Source: Alphaproteobacteria bacterium | GTDB taxonomy: Bacteria; Pseudomonadota; Alphaproteobacteria; UBA2966 | DNA length: 64,000 nt | Assembly: GCA_018650465.1 (NCBI GenBank) | Contig: JABIFY010000106.1 | Span: 54,262-118,261 of the forward strand | Direction of reading: 5' to 3' | Shown: positions 50,497 through 58,930 of the stretch, in pieces | Position numbering within the stretch: the stretch's first letter is position 1 | Layout: each line of letters begins with the position of its first letter | Position numbers and translations under genes: made by a program | Notes under the pieces: generated by a model | Seen by the model: the letters and a program-made list of their open reading frames with translations, nothing else | Told to the model about the DNA's origin: nothing | Database searches by the model: none

Positions 50497-51300
50497 TCAG
50501 AAGGGCAGGATGATATCCAACACTTGTTGACCATAACGTGGTTGCTGCACATCTGTGAGCTGTCCACGCCCGCCGTAGGCGATGCGAGCCTCGGCGATCT
50601 GGGTGTGGGAGACGGTGTTGCTGGAGGAGATATCCTCCGGCCGAACAACACCGGCGACCATCAATTCACGAACTTCAAAATTTACCCGGACTTCCTGGTG
50701 ACCCCAGATGACAAGGTTACCGTTGGGCAGGATTTGGGTGACGACGGCTGCAACCGTCATGGAAATGCTTTCTGACCGTTCCACTTCACCAACACCTGTG
50801 CTTTTGCTGGCAGAACCAAGGCTAAGCAGGCTGGAAGGGGTTACGGCACCCGGCAAAATCTTGTTGAGTTGGTTCTCGACACCAAACAGGTTGGTGATGT
50901 CGCCATCCTCGGTATTTGATCGGGTGCGGGTCGTTGTATTATCAATTTCGGCTGTATCAGCAATGGCGACATTCACTGTCACGATATCACCGACACGCTG
51001 TGCGCGTTGATCCTTAAAGAATGAACGAGAACCCGGGCGCCAGAGCGAGTTGGCCATGGGTAGGGGGCGTTCAGCCTTGGGCATGGGCATGCTGACCTTG
51101 GTGTAGCCAGGCGCTTTTACCGGGTTGGTAATGGGCGCCAATGTCGGCTGGGCACCAATACTTGTTACCCGTTCGACCGCTGAGCAAGCGCTGAGGGCAA
51201 TTCCCAGGAGGCAAATGCTGCCGATGCTGACGATACGTGAAGCCGGGGTGCGTGCAGAAGCCGTGATGCGTGCTGAAGAAAGCGATTTGGTGAAAGACAT
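50497..51300 (-). CDS. flgH: Flagellar L-ring lipoprotein FlgH
   Basis: The 267-aa protein has a lipobox (LLGIALSAC, Cys near residue 39) and FlgH motifs: SLWRPGSRSFFKDQRAQRVGDIVTVNV, NLVIWGHQEVRVN and EDISSSNTVSHTQIAEARIAYGGRG. It forms the outer-membrane L ring. The N-terminal stretch before the lipobox is longer than usual. Last gene of flgF-flgG-flgA-flgH. Confidence 0.95.
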   Translation of the reverse strand: MSFTKSLSSARITASARTPASRIVSIGSICLLGIALSACSAVERVTSIGAQPTLAPITNPVKAPGYTKVSMPMPKAERPLPMANSLWRPGSRSFFKDQRAQRVGDIVTVNVAIADTAEIDNTTTRTRSNTEDGDITNLFGVENQLNKILPGAVTPSSLLSLGSASKSTGVGEVERSESISMTVAAVVTQILPNGNLVIWGHQEVRVNFEVRELMVAGVVRPEDISSSNTVSHTQIAEARIAYGGRGQLTDVQQPRYGQQVLDIILPF

Positions 51301-51336
51301 TGGGTTTACCTGTGATTTCTGATGTGAGGGTCAGGT

Positions 51337-52293
51337 CTAGTTCAACGAAGCGATTTTGTTCTGGCGCATGCGGACGGTAACTCTGGAAGGACTGACAACG
51401 ATGCCTTCAACAACTGAGCGAGTCTGCGGGTTCATGATGCTGATGGTGTCGCCCCTGGCGCCATTTTCCAGGGCCCGTCCAGTAACCGAAAGGGTCATGC
51501 CTGGGATGGAAACAATCATGGTGACGGTTGAACCTTTGGAGATAACGACCGGGCGCTGCAGGTCAGTGGTCCGTAGAGGGCGATTGGCGCGCAAGTTACG
51601 TTTCGGTGCCTTGCCAACCAGGTCGGAAACATTGGTGACCAGGTTGCGGCCAGCGCGGTCAACCCGCATTTCTACCCAGGTCACGTCTGATTCTGAGATT
51701 TCCTGTCCAACAGGTATCCGACGGCCCAGAACGGGGACATCCATTATGGCGTATACCCGACCCCGAATTTCCTTGCGGACGCCGTCTTTGTCGTCGGCGG
51801 GGGAGCGTACCATGGCGTTAAATGTGCCGCGTTCCTTGTTGTATTGGATGTCGTCGACGGCAACTGAAATATCAGCACCGCGGGGAACGTAAAGGCGAAT
51901 ACTCGTATTCAGTAGAGCGACGGCAACTTCTTCAGAGGATCCCTGGGCAACCAGGGCGTCCTTGATGGTCATCGTCAACACTTCCTGGGGCACGATGTGG
52001 CTGGCGCGAGCGACCGGCAGGGCGCGAATTGTTGTTTCCGGCCATTTCACGCCATGTTTTTGTGCGATGGCTTTGATGCGGGCGACGCGGATGATCTGCT
52101 TTTTGCCGGGTTCAGGTGCTTGTGAGATAACTACTTTTGAGGCCGCACCGACACCTTCCATGACATCGCCGAGACGGATCGAAGTTCCATCGACGACAGC
52201 ACTTCTCTTGAGCCGGGCGGCAGCGTCGGCAGCGCCACCGAAGGCGATACCGGCCATGGCCGCGGCAACAATGAAGGAAATAGTGCGTTTCAT
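51337..52293 (-). CDS. flgA: P-ring assembly chaperone FlgA
   Basis: The 318-aa product has a signal peptide (ISFIVAAAMAGIAFGGAADA) and the FlgA C-terminal SAF/ChapFlgA region (RIPVGQEISESDVTWVEM, NLRANRPLRTTDL, VTMIVSIPGMTLSVTGRALENG). It aids P-ring assembly. It is longer at the N-terminus than the E. coli protein, as common in alphaproteobacteria. 10 bp after flgG. Confidence 0.93.
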   Translation of the reverse strand: MKRTISFIVAAAMAGIAFGGAADAAARLKRSAVVDGTSIRLGDVMEGVGAASKVVISQAPEPGKKQIIRVARIKAIAQKHGVKWPETTIRALPVARASHIVPQEVLTMTIKDALVAQGSSEEVAVALLNTSIRLYVPRGADISVAVDDIQYNKERGTFNAMVRSPADDKDGVRKEIRGRVYAIMDVPVLGRRIPVGQEISESDVTWVEMRVDRAGRNLVTNVSDLVGKAPKRNLRANRPLRTTDLQRPVVISKGSTVTMIVSIPGMTLSVTGRALENGARGDTISIMNPQTRSVVEGIVVSPSRVTVRMRQNKIASLN

Positions 52294-52303
52294 AATAACC
52301 TCC

Positions 52304-53089
52304 CTACCTCAGAGCTGTGATCGACCGCATCATTTCATCTGATGTGGTAATGACCTTGGAGTTCATTTCGTAGGCGCGTTGGGCGTTGATCAGAGTAGTG
52401 ATTTCCGAAACCGGGTTCACGTTGGAGGTTTCCAGAAAGCCCTGCATGATCGAGCCAAAACCGGCGGAAGCGGGGATGCCTCCTGTTGCGGCACCTGAAG
52501 AAGGGGTTTCTTTGAACAGGTTGTCACCAATGGCTTCAAGACCGGAGGCATTGGGGAAGGTATTGAGTTCAAGTTGACCAACATTTTGCAGGGCGGCCTG
52601 GCCGTCTACTTTGACCAAAACTTCACCGGACTGGTTGATGGTGACGTCAATGGCGGTCGGAGGAACAGTAATGCCAGGAGCGACAACATAACCATCGGCG
52701 GAAACCAACTGCCCGGTCGGGCTCAACTGGAATGTACCGGCGCGGGTAAAGGCATCGTCACCTGAAGGCAGGGTAATCTTGAAGTAACCGTTGCCGTTGA
52801 TGGCGACATCCAGTGGGTTCTCTGTTCCGGTCAGGTTGCCTTGCTCAGAGATGCGATAGATTGAGGCGGTTTTCACACCAACACCAACCTGCACACCACT
52901 TGGGGATACAGTTCCGGCATCAGAAGATGCCGCACCAACCCGGCGCAGGTTCTGATACAAGAGGTCCTGAAATTCAGCGCGTTGGCGTTTGAACGACGTG
53001 GTGTTCATGTTGGCGATGTTGTTCGAAATAACCTCAACATTCAGTTGTTGGGCTAACATGCCGGTGGCGGCGATACTTAAGGATCTCAT
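52304..53089 (-). CDS. flgG: Distal rod protein FlgG
   Basis: The 261-aa product has the rod N-terminal motif (LNVEVISNNIANMNTTSFKRQ), GYFKITLPSGDDAFTRAGTF in the middle and the MQGFLETSNVNPVSEITTLI and MNSKVI end. Size and features are standard. 44 bp after flgF. Confidence 0.97.
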   Translation of the reverse strand: MRSLSIAATGMLAQQLNVEVISNNIANMNTTSFKRQRAEFQDLLYQNLRRVGAASSDAGTVSPSGVQVGVGVKTASIYRISEQGNLTGTENPLDVAINGNGYFKITLPSGDDAFTRAGTFQLSPTGQLVSADGYVVAPGITVPPTAIDVTINQSGEVLVKVDGQAALQNVGQLELNTFPNASGLEAIGDNLFKETPSSGAATGGIPASAGFGSIMQGFLETSNVNPVSEITTLINAQRAYEMNSKVITTSDEMMRSITALR

Positions 53090-53133
53090 AACTGTTTCCT
53101 TCCTGATTTATCTAAATAATCTAACGCAGGCGC

Positions 53134-53853
53134 TTAGGCGGCAGCGCCAAGCTTGTTGATCATCTTGCTTTGAATATCGTGATCAGTCTGATTGAGTTTG
53201 TTAGAGGCTGCATAAGCCCGGTGAACCTGGATCATGTTTGTCATTTCCATGATTGGCTCGACGTTTGAGCTCTCCAGCATGAATTGTACTATTTCAGCAT
53301 CTTCGGCTTCAGTCGGGCGTTCCTGAGTGTTGTACATGCCGGCAAAAGTCTTTTTCATGGCTTGTTCGTTGCCGAAAGTGACGATCTTGATTTTGGCAAC
53401 ATCGCCTTCGCCAACTGTAATGGAGCCGTCACGACTAACCGTGAAGTCACCTAGCGTCTGGTCCAGAACGATCGGCTGATTGTCGGTGCTCATAACCTGG
53501 CCGCCGGCCATTGTAGTTAGTTCAGAATTTTCGTTCAGGCGAAAATGACCGTTGCGTGTGTAACGCAGTCCCGCTTCTGTTTGAATGGTGAAGTAGCCCT
53601 TGCCGCTGATCGAAAGATCGCGTGCGCTGCTGGTCGGTGTAAAGGCGCCTTCTTTGGTGTTGCGAATGACACCCTTGTCCAAAACATACGAAACCTTGCT
53701 GCCGTTGGAGGAATCCATCAGGTATTCCTGGAACTGTGGGCGCTCACTGCGAAAAGCAATGGTGCTCTGGTTCGCGATGTTGTTCGCTATTATCTCCATC
53801 TGGCGCTTGAGCACCATCTGATGTGATAAGGATACTGTTAAAGCATTGCTCAT
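53134..53853 (-). CDS. flgF: Proximal rod protein FlgF
   Basis: The 239-aa product has the rod motif MEIIANNIANQSTIAFRSE, GYFTIQTEAGLRYTRNGHF, and a VEPIMEMTNMIQVHRAYAAS C-terminal helix. It is the first gene of the operon, downstream of a minus-strand sigma-54 promoter 114 bp away. Confidence 0.96.
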   Translation of the reverse strand: MSNALTVSLSHQMVLKRQMEIIANNIANQSTIAFRSERPQFQEYLMDSSNGSKVSYVLDKGVIRNTKEGAFTPTSSARDLSISGKGYFTIQTEAGLRYTRNGHFRLNENSELTTMAGGQVMSTDNQPIVLDQTLGDFTVSRDGSITVGEGDVAKIKIVTFGNEQAMKKTFAGMYNTQERPTEAEDAEIVQFMLESSNVEPIMEMTNMIQVHRAYAASNKLNQTDHDIQSKMINKLGAAA

Positions 53854-54400
53854 CTTCTTGGCCCTTATGTTTGTTCCATCAACCGCGGTTCAGTTTGTCG
53901 AACTTCTTTCGGTCTTTGGCCAGACCCTGGTTTTCCAGGTGCCTGAATTTGCATCGGGCCTTACTATGCAGGGAGCATGCCAGTTTTAAACATGAGCAAG
54001 TAAATTTAACAATTTTGTTTTATTACAGTATGTTAACGGTGATATTAACCAAAGCATGGCTGCCCGTTGGAAGCATGAAAAGCAATCATTACCGGGTAGT
54101 TGTTGCCTTTTCCTGGGTGTAAATGACCGGCCAGCACCCTGGAACAGAGAAACACGGGGCATGGCGGATATACAGGACCTATATATAGAGGGCAGATCAA
54201 CAAAGGTTTGGTTACATGGAATTTTGCCCGGAACGAGAATAATTGCCGAGCTGTCGTTTACGGGCGGGAAAAACGCGGTAAGTTACGATAGATTACGATA
54301 GATTGCCTGGGTCCGGTTAGTTTCAACATCTTGTTAACCATCATGGACTAGCATCAAGGTGCCAAATAACGGTTGAAATACCGGGTTGATGGAGTGCTGA
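53854..54400. other. Divergent flgF / fliL intergenic region
   Basis: 547 bp with the flgF sigma-54 promoter (53967-53982), an ACCGGGTA stretch near 54091, TTGCCCGG near 54225 and ATTGCCGAG near 54242, partial matches to the activator palindrome. An open frame at 54056-54301 has no ribosome binding site or known motif and is not called. Confidence 0.5.
53967..53982 (-). promoter_or_regulatory. Sigma-54 promoter of flgF operon
   Basis: On the minus strand TGGCAT-GCTCC-CTGCA, GG and GC 12 bases apart, the fifth such element of the window. Confidence 0.8.
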
Positions 54401-54931
54401 ATGAGTGATGACGACGTTGAAGATGACGTCGACGATGGTGAAGCTTCGGAATCTGAAGAAGGCGGTGGCCGGCGAATTAGTGGTGCCAAGATTGCACTGT
54501 TCGCGGGGCTTCCGTTGCTGCTTATTATAGGCGGTATTGCCGGTGCATTTTTCACTGGTCTGCTGGATCCCCTGCTTGGCGCCGAGTCGGCTGAAGAAGA
54601 TCATGAGGCATCGCCACTGGCGAGCAATGTGCTGTTCTATGATTTGCCTGAAATGCTGGTCAATTTGAATACTGGTGGCAAGCAAACAAACTATTTGAAG
54701 ATAAAGGTTTCGCTTGAAGTTGAAAGCGAAGCAATGTTGGCGCAACTGGAAGCATTACTCCCCCGTGTTGTTGATAATTTTCAGGTATATTTACGCGAAT
54801 TGCGGGTTGAAGACCTCAATGGTTCCGCCGGCCTTTATCGGTTGAAGGAAGAATTGTTGGTAAGGGTGAATACGGCGATCAAGCCTCACAAGGTGAAAGA
54901 TGTCTTGTTCCGCGAAATGTTGGTTCAGTAA
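54401..54931 (+). CDS. fliL: Flagellar basal body protein FliL
   Basis: The 176-aa product has an acidic N-terminus, one transmembrane helix (IALFAGLPLLLIIGGIAGAFF, about 30-50) and the FliL periplasmic domain (LPEMLVNLNTG, YLKIKVSLEVES, LLPRVVDNFQVYLREL). It associates with stators. In most alphaproteobacteria fliM follows; here the next gene is DUF6468-like, 13 bp away. Confidence 0.93.
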   Translation: MSDDDVEDDVDDGEASESEEGGGRRISGAKIALFAGLPLLLIIGGIAGAFFTGLLDPLLGAESAEEDHEASPLASNVLFYDLPEMLVNLNTGGKQTNYLKIKVSLEVESEAMLAQLEALLPRVVDNFQVYLRELRVEDLNGSAGLYRLKEELLVRVNTAIKPHKVKDVLFREMLVQ

Positions 54932-54944
54932 AGGAGAATGACAA

Positions 54945-55490
54945 ATGCAATTGTTTGATGTTCCTCCAGGTATTTTGCTGGATGGCTTGCTGGTCATTTT
55001 GCTGATCGCAACCATTTCCTGGTGTTTTATTCTTAACCGACGACTGGGAAATATTCGGGCAGCCAGTAAACAAATGAAAGATTTGGTCGGCAATTTCAGC
55101 ACGGCTACCGAGCAAGCCAAAGCGGGCATCAAAGCGCTGAAAGTTGCAGCGGAAGTTGATGGTGCAGCGTTACAGGACATTGTTGATACAGCCAGGGTCT
55201 TGCGTGACGAACTGGCCTTTTTGACGGAAGCTGGTGACACCCTCGCGGACAGACTGGCCGATAGCAGAGGCACCAAGGTCTCTTCACAACAGGCCGCCAG
55301 TGCTTATCAGACGCAGGAAACACCGGGACCAGTGGCTGGTCAGCCAGAGGGGATGGTCGAAGGTCCCGCTGATGAGGCTGCGGATATCAGTGCAGCGCTT
55401 GATATGGCGAGGGCCGCTGCCGAAGAGGACGATGGGCCTGACAGCGCAGCCGAACAACAATTGTTGCAGGCGTTACGACAAGTCCGATAG
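54945..55490 (+). CDS. DUF6468-like flagellar membrane protein
   Basis: The 181-aa product has an N-terminal transmembrane helix (LLDGLLVILLIATISWCFIL) followed by a coiled-coil region (NRRLGNIRAASKQMKDLVGNF). This architecture matches the DUF6468 family found in alphaproteobacterial flagellar clusters. AAAGGAGAA before the ATG. Between fliL and motE-like, its role is unknown, probably basal-body linked. Confidence 0.75.
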   Translation: MQLFDVPPGILLDGLLVILLIATISWCFILNRRLGNIRAASKQMKDLVGNFSTATEQAKAGIKALKVAAEVDGAALQDIVDTARVLRDELAFLTEAGDTLADRLADSRGTKVSSQQAASAYQTQETPGPVAGQPEGMVEGPADEAADISAALDMARAAAEEDDGPDSAAEQQLLQALRQVR

Positions 55491-55562
55491 ACGGATAACA
55501 GGCCGTTGGCCTAAACCCGGTTGCCGAAGATTGCCGGGCGAATGATCCAGAGGAACAAGACG

Positions 55563-56204
55563 ATGTTGGGAAAAATCAGACTGCTACCATTGATGATCGC
55601 ACTGGCGGGGCTGGTGGTTGTGCTCAAGGTCGCTGATCTGGTGGGTGGCGACGGTCACAGCACCGGACCTGTTTCGGTCGCAGTTGCCGCGTCGGAAGAT
55701 CAGGAAATCGATCAACCGATCACTGTTGCACAGGGCAACGAGCAAAAAGACGAGAATGACGAAACCGACGAGGTTGAACCGCAGCTGTTTACCCGGGCGG
55801 AAGTTGACATGTTGCAAAATCTGCAGTCGCGCCGTGAAGAACTGGATGTACGCGAAAACGAAATCAAACTTCAGGAAGATTTGCTTCAGGTCACTGAGAA
55901 GCGCATTGGCGAAAAAATTGATCAGCTTAAAAGAATTGAAGCAACAATTGCGGAATTGTTGAAGAAGCATGACAAGGAAGAAGAACTGAAAATTCAGCGT
56001 CTGGTTAAAATGTATGAAAGCATGAAGCCCAAGGATGCTGCACGGATTCTCCCAACTCTTGATTTGGGCATTCAGATTTCAGTTGTTGAAGGTATGAAGG
56101 AACGTCGAGTTGCTCCAATTCTGGCTGCCATGCCATCAGCGGCAGCAAAAAAACTGACAACAGAATTGGCAACTCGAAAACAATTGCCCAAAACTGGTAA
56201 TTAG
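55563..56204 (+). CDS. MotE-like flagellar protein (MgtE N-domain)
   Basis: The 213-aa protein has an N-terminal membrane anchor (LPLMIALAGLVVVLKVADL), a long coiled coil (about 90-145: LQSRREELDVRENEIKLQEDL) and a MgtE-N-type end (YESMKPKDAARILPTLDLG...VVEGMKERRVAPILAAM). MotE family members in rhizobia are chaperones of the periplasmic MotC. The start at 55563 follows AGAGGAACAAG. No motC is in the window. Confidence 0.8.
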   Translation: MLGKIRLLPLMIALAGLVVVLKVADLVGGDGHSTGPVSVAVAASEDQEIDQPITVAQGNEQKDENDETDEVEPQLFTRAEVDMLQNLQSRREELDVRENEIKLQEDLLQVTEKRIGEKIDQLKRIEATIAELLKKHDKEEELKIQRLVKMYESMKPKDAARILPTLDLGIQISVVEGMKERRVAPILAAMPSAAAKKLTTELATRKQLPKTGN

Positions 56205-56402
56205 AAGCTATTGTTTTTGCAGGTTATTCGGTTGTCGGGGAAGTGTTTTGTAGCTTAGAATGCGATTAAGCTCTTTCGTTTGGTTATTTCGTGAGGGAGT
56301 TTTGACGACTTCGGGGGCGAAGAGGTAGAAGCTTGGTGGGTTTGAAATAAACTGCGCCTGAAAATGTAATGTATAACAAAGAATTCTGAAGGAGTACTTA
56401 GT

Positions 56403-56789
56403 ATGGCCGTCGACAAAAATCTTCGCATACTGATTGTCGATGACTACAAAACCATGTTGCGTATTGTTCGAAACCTGCTCAAGCAGCTGGGTTTCAATAA
56501 TGTCGAAGAAGCAACTGACGGCAGCATGGCGCTGCAAATGTGTCGGACGCAAGATTATGGTTTGGTCATTTCGGATTGGAATATGGAACCTATGACGGGG
56601 CTTCAGTTCCTGAAAGAGTTACGTGCTGACGACAAACTCAAGGGGACGCCATTCATTATGGTGACAGCGGAAAGCAAGACGGAAAACGTCATTGCTGCGA
56701 AGCAAGCTGGTGTGAACAATTACATTGTGAAGCCGTTTAATGCAGAAACCCTCAAGAAGAAAATGATCGCTGTTATCGGCGAATTCTGA
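56403..56789 (+). CDS. cheY: CheY chemotaxis response regulator
   Basis: The 128-aa single-domain receiver has Asp13-Asp14, phosphoacceptor Asp58, Thr88 and Lys110. It would bind the motor switch when phosphorylated. AAGGAGTA precedes the ATG. It is followed at once by cheZ, a phosphatase for CheY-P. Confidence 0.95.
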   Translation: MAVDKNLRILIVDDYKTMLRIVRNLLKQLGFNNVEEATDGSMALQMCRTQDYGLVISDWNMEPMTGLQFLKELRADDKLKGTPFIMVTAESKTENVIAAKQAGVNNYIVKPFNAETLKKKMIAVIGEF

Positions 56790-56806
56790 GGCTTTCGGAT
56801 TATTCG

Positions 56807-57421
56807 ATGGTGACTCGTAAAAAACGTGTGAACAAAGGCCAGGGCAATATAGCGATTGCCCTGGAGGATACGCGTGTTGTTGTCGGCAACTTGTCCGATG
56901 CTGTTCGGCGTAGTCGTAAGGGTGTTGGTCAACGGGTTCAGGAAGAGCTTGATCTTCTTGTTGAAACCGTTAACAGAACTCAGGAGGATTTGGTTCGCCT
57001 GAAACCAGAACAGATTACTGGCCTCAGGATCGGGTCGGCACATGCTGAACTGGATGCCGTTATCCGCCATACGGAACAGGCTGCAGGTGATTTTCTCTTG
57101 GCTGTTGAGGAGCTGGAGATAATCGCGGAATCTCTGCCAAAGAAAAAGGCGGCGCAAATACGGGAAGTCACTACCCGCATGTTGGAGGCTTCAACTTTTC
57201 AGGATATTTCCGGGCAACGCCTGGACAAGGCGAAAAAAGAGATCAAGGAAATAGATAGTTGTGTTGCCTCTTTACTGGCCGTGCTTGGTCATGAGGTCGT
57301 GGTCGAGGAACAGGTGCCCGATCAGGTTCTGAGTGACGATGATTTGCTCAATGGTCCCCAGCATGAAGGGATGGGCAGCAGTCAGGAAGATATTGACGCT
57401 CTTCTCGCGAGTTTTGACTAA
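56807..57421 (+). CDS. cheZ: CheY-P phosphatase CheZ
   Basis: The 204-aa product has a long helical hairpin and the catalytic segment TFQDISGQRLDKAKKEI, with Asp133 and Gln137 in the D-x3-Q arrangement of CheZ. The last residues QEDIDALLASFD match the CheY-binding C-terminal peptide. It speeds removal of phosphate from CheY. 17 bp after cheY. Confidence 0.92.
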   Translation: MVTRKKRVNKGQGNIAIALEDTRVVVGNLSDAVRRSRKGVGQRVQEELDLLVETVNRTQEDLVRLKPEQITGLRIGSAHAELDAVIRHTEQAAGDFLLAVEELEIIAESLPKKKAAQIREVTTRMLEASTFQDISGQRLDKAKKEIKEIDSCVASLLAVLGHEVVVEEQVPDQVLSDDDLLNGPQHEGMGSSQEDIDALLASFD

Positions 57422-57539
57422 AGTATTTTCAATGAAACTTAATTCGTTGAAAACGAGCAACTTATTTGTTTTGCGTGATTTTTGACGAAGCTGTGTACTT
57501 GTTTATTCTGAAATCGCTCCAGGCACAGGATGTACCTGA

Positions 57540-58214
57540 ATGACCGATAGCGGGCAAGTCCCTGCAGATGGCCCAAATGAAGATCCGACGGTTGTTATTT
57601 TCCTCGGACTTTATCTTTTGTTGCTGGCCTTTTTCATTCTGCTAAATACAATTTCGACTTTTGACGACGAAAAATCGGAACAGGCAAAAGAGAGTGTCGG
57701 TGCCGCCTTCAGCGATATATTGCCACCAACTCTTCGTGCAAAAGAAGAACTGGTTTCAAAGGGGGCTGTTCTGGAACTGAATAGTTACCAGGGACAGGTC
57801 CAGGCAGCACTCGCAACAATTCTCAAACTTGTGGAAACGACTTCCACTGGCGAAGGTCAGTTGCGTGTCAGCACATCTGTTGATGAACTATTTGATGCCG
57901 GGGGAGAAAAACTTAACGAAGATGCCCTGGCGTTCATGGACAAGATATCCCGCGTGCTGCGCCGTGAGCAGGCAGGCGTTCGACGCGAAGTTGAGATCAT
58001 TCTTGGTGTCGGCGAGATATTGCCTGAGAAAGTTGATGCCGGGTCCAGTCAACCCTTGCGCCAAGTCGCAATGTTCCTTCATCAGCTCATCGAGCGAGAT
58101 GTGCCGCCGGAGCTGATCAGTATTGGCCTCAGTCCTGGCTCAGAAGGCGGTATCCTGATGTTTTTTAATCCGGTACAGATCGATGATGGTTCAGCTGGGG
58201 GCGACGACCAGTGA
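57540..58214 (+). CDS. MotB-like protein without the conserved Asp (first of tandem pair)
   Basis: The 224-aa product has one transmembrane helix (VIFLGLYLLLLAFFILLNTIS, about 19-39) aligned with the MotB helix, but Gly23 stands at the proton-binding Asp position. The C-terminal part is related to the MotB/OmpA peptidoglycan-binding domain but short. It overlaps the second MotB-like gene by ATGA. It could be an auxiliary stator subunit. Confidence 0.7.
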   Translation: MTDSGQVPADGPNEDPTVVIFLGLYLLLLAFFILLNTISTFDDEKSEQAKESVGAAFSDILPPTLRAKEELVSKGAVLELNSYQGQVQAALATILKLVETTSTGEGQLRVSTSVDELFDAGGEKLNEDALAFMDKISRVLRREQAGVRREVEIILGVGEILPEKVDAGSSQPLRQVAMFLHQLIERDVPPELISIGLSPGSEGGILMFFNPVQIDDGSAGGDDQ

Positions 58215-58930
58215 ATGACGATCAATCCACACCTGAAGCACCTAAGGCCAATAACGCATGGATGGTAATCTTTGCAGATTTGACCGCTTTGTTGCTGACG
58301 TTTTTTGTCCTGCTGTTTTCAATGTCGACCATCAGTATCGACGAATGGGAGGAAGTCATTACTGCTCTTTCCAGTAAACTTGGTCCCAATTTTGAAAGCG
58401 ATCAAGGGCAGGAGGGAAGCGCCCTTAGTATTGACACGACTTTTGTGCCCAAGGCTGTCAATCTTGAATATCTCAACAATATTCTGACGACAAAACTGGC
58501 CGGTGATCCTGTTCTTGGAAGGGCCAGCATCAGGCTTCTTGATGACCGTATGGTGATATCCCTTCCCAGTGATTCCCTTTTTCTCCCTTCCAGCGCCCTG
58601 CTGACGGAACAGGCCTTGACCGCGGTGAGCTTGCTGGGCGATGCCTTGCTGGTCGTCGGGAACAGAATAGATGTGGCGGGTCATACCGATCCGCGGCCCA
58701 TCGCCACATGGGAATACCCATCAAACTGGGAGCTGTCATTGGCCCGAGCGATTTCAGTTGCGGCCTCTTTCAGACGGGCCGGATACACATCCCCGGTTGC
58801 CGCAATCGGGTACGGCGACTCGCGTTATGACGAAATAAGAGACGCCATTGACGAAGATGAAAAATTGCTGAAAGCGCGACGCGTTGATGTTATCATCCGC
58901 GAAGGCTCAGGACAGTCATATGATCCATAA
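58211..58930 (+). CDS. motB: MotB-type stator protein (second of tandem pair)
   Basis: The 239-aa product has the MotB helix VIFADLTALLLTFFVLLFSMS with Asp23 at the proton site, and an OmpA-type peptidoglycan-binding domain (IDVAGHTDPRP, WELSLARAISVAASFRRAGY, GYGDSR, ARRVDVII). It would anchor the stator to the wall. No motA homologue is in the window. The stop overlaps the next start by 11 bp. Confidence 0.85.
   Translation: MNDDQSTPEAPKANNAWMVIFADLTALLLTFFVLLFSMSTISIDEWEEVITALSSKLGPNFESDQGQEGSALSIDTTFVPKAVNLEYLNNILTTKLAGDPVLGRASIRLLDDRMVISLPSDSLFLPSSALLTEQALTAVSLLGDALLVVGNRIDVAGHTDPRPIATWEYPSNWELSLARAISVAASFRRAGYTSPVAAIGYGDSRYDEIRDAIDEDEKLLKARRVDVIIREGSGQSYDP

Noticed and set aside
54056..54301. 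81-codon open frame between flgF and fliL
   Set aside because: No ribosome binding site, no recognisable motif, and it spans likely control sequences, so it is not called as a gene.
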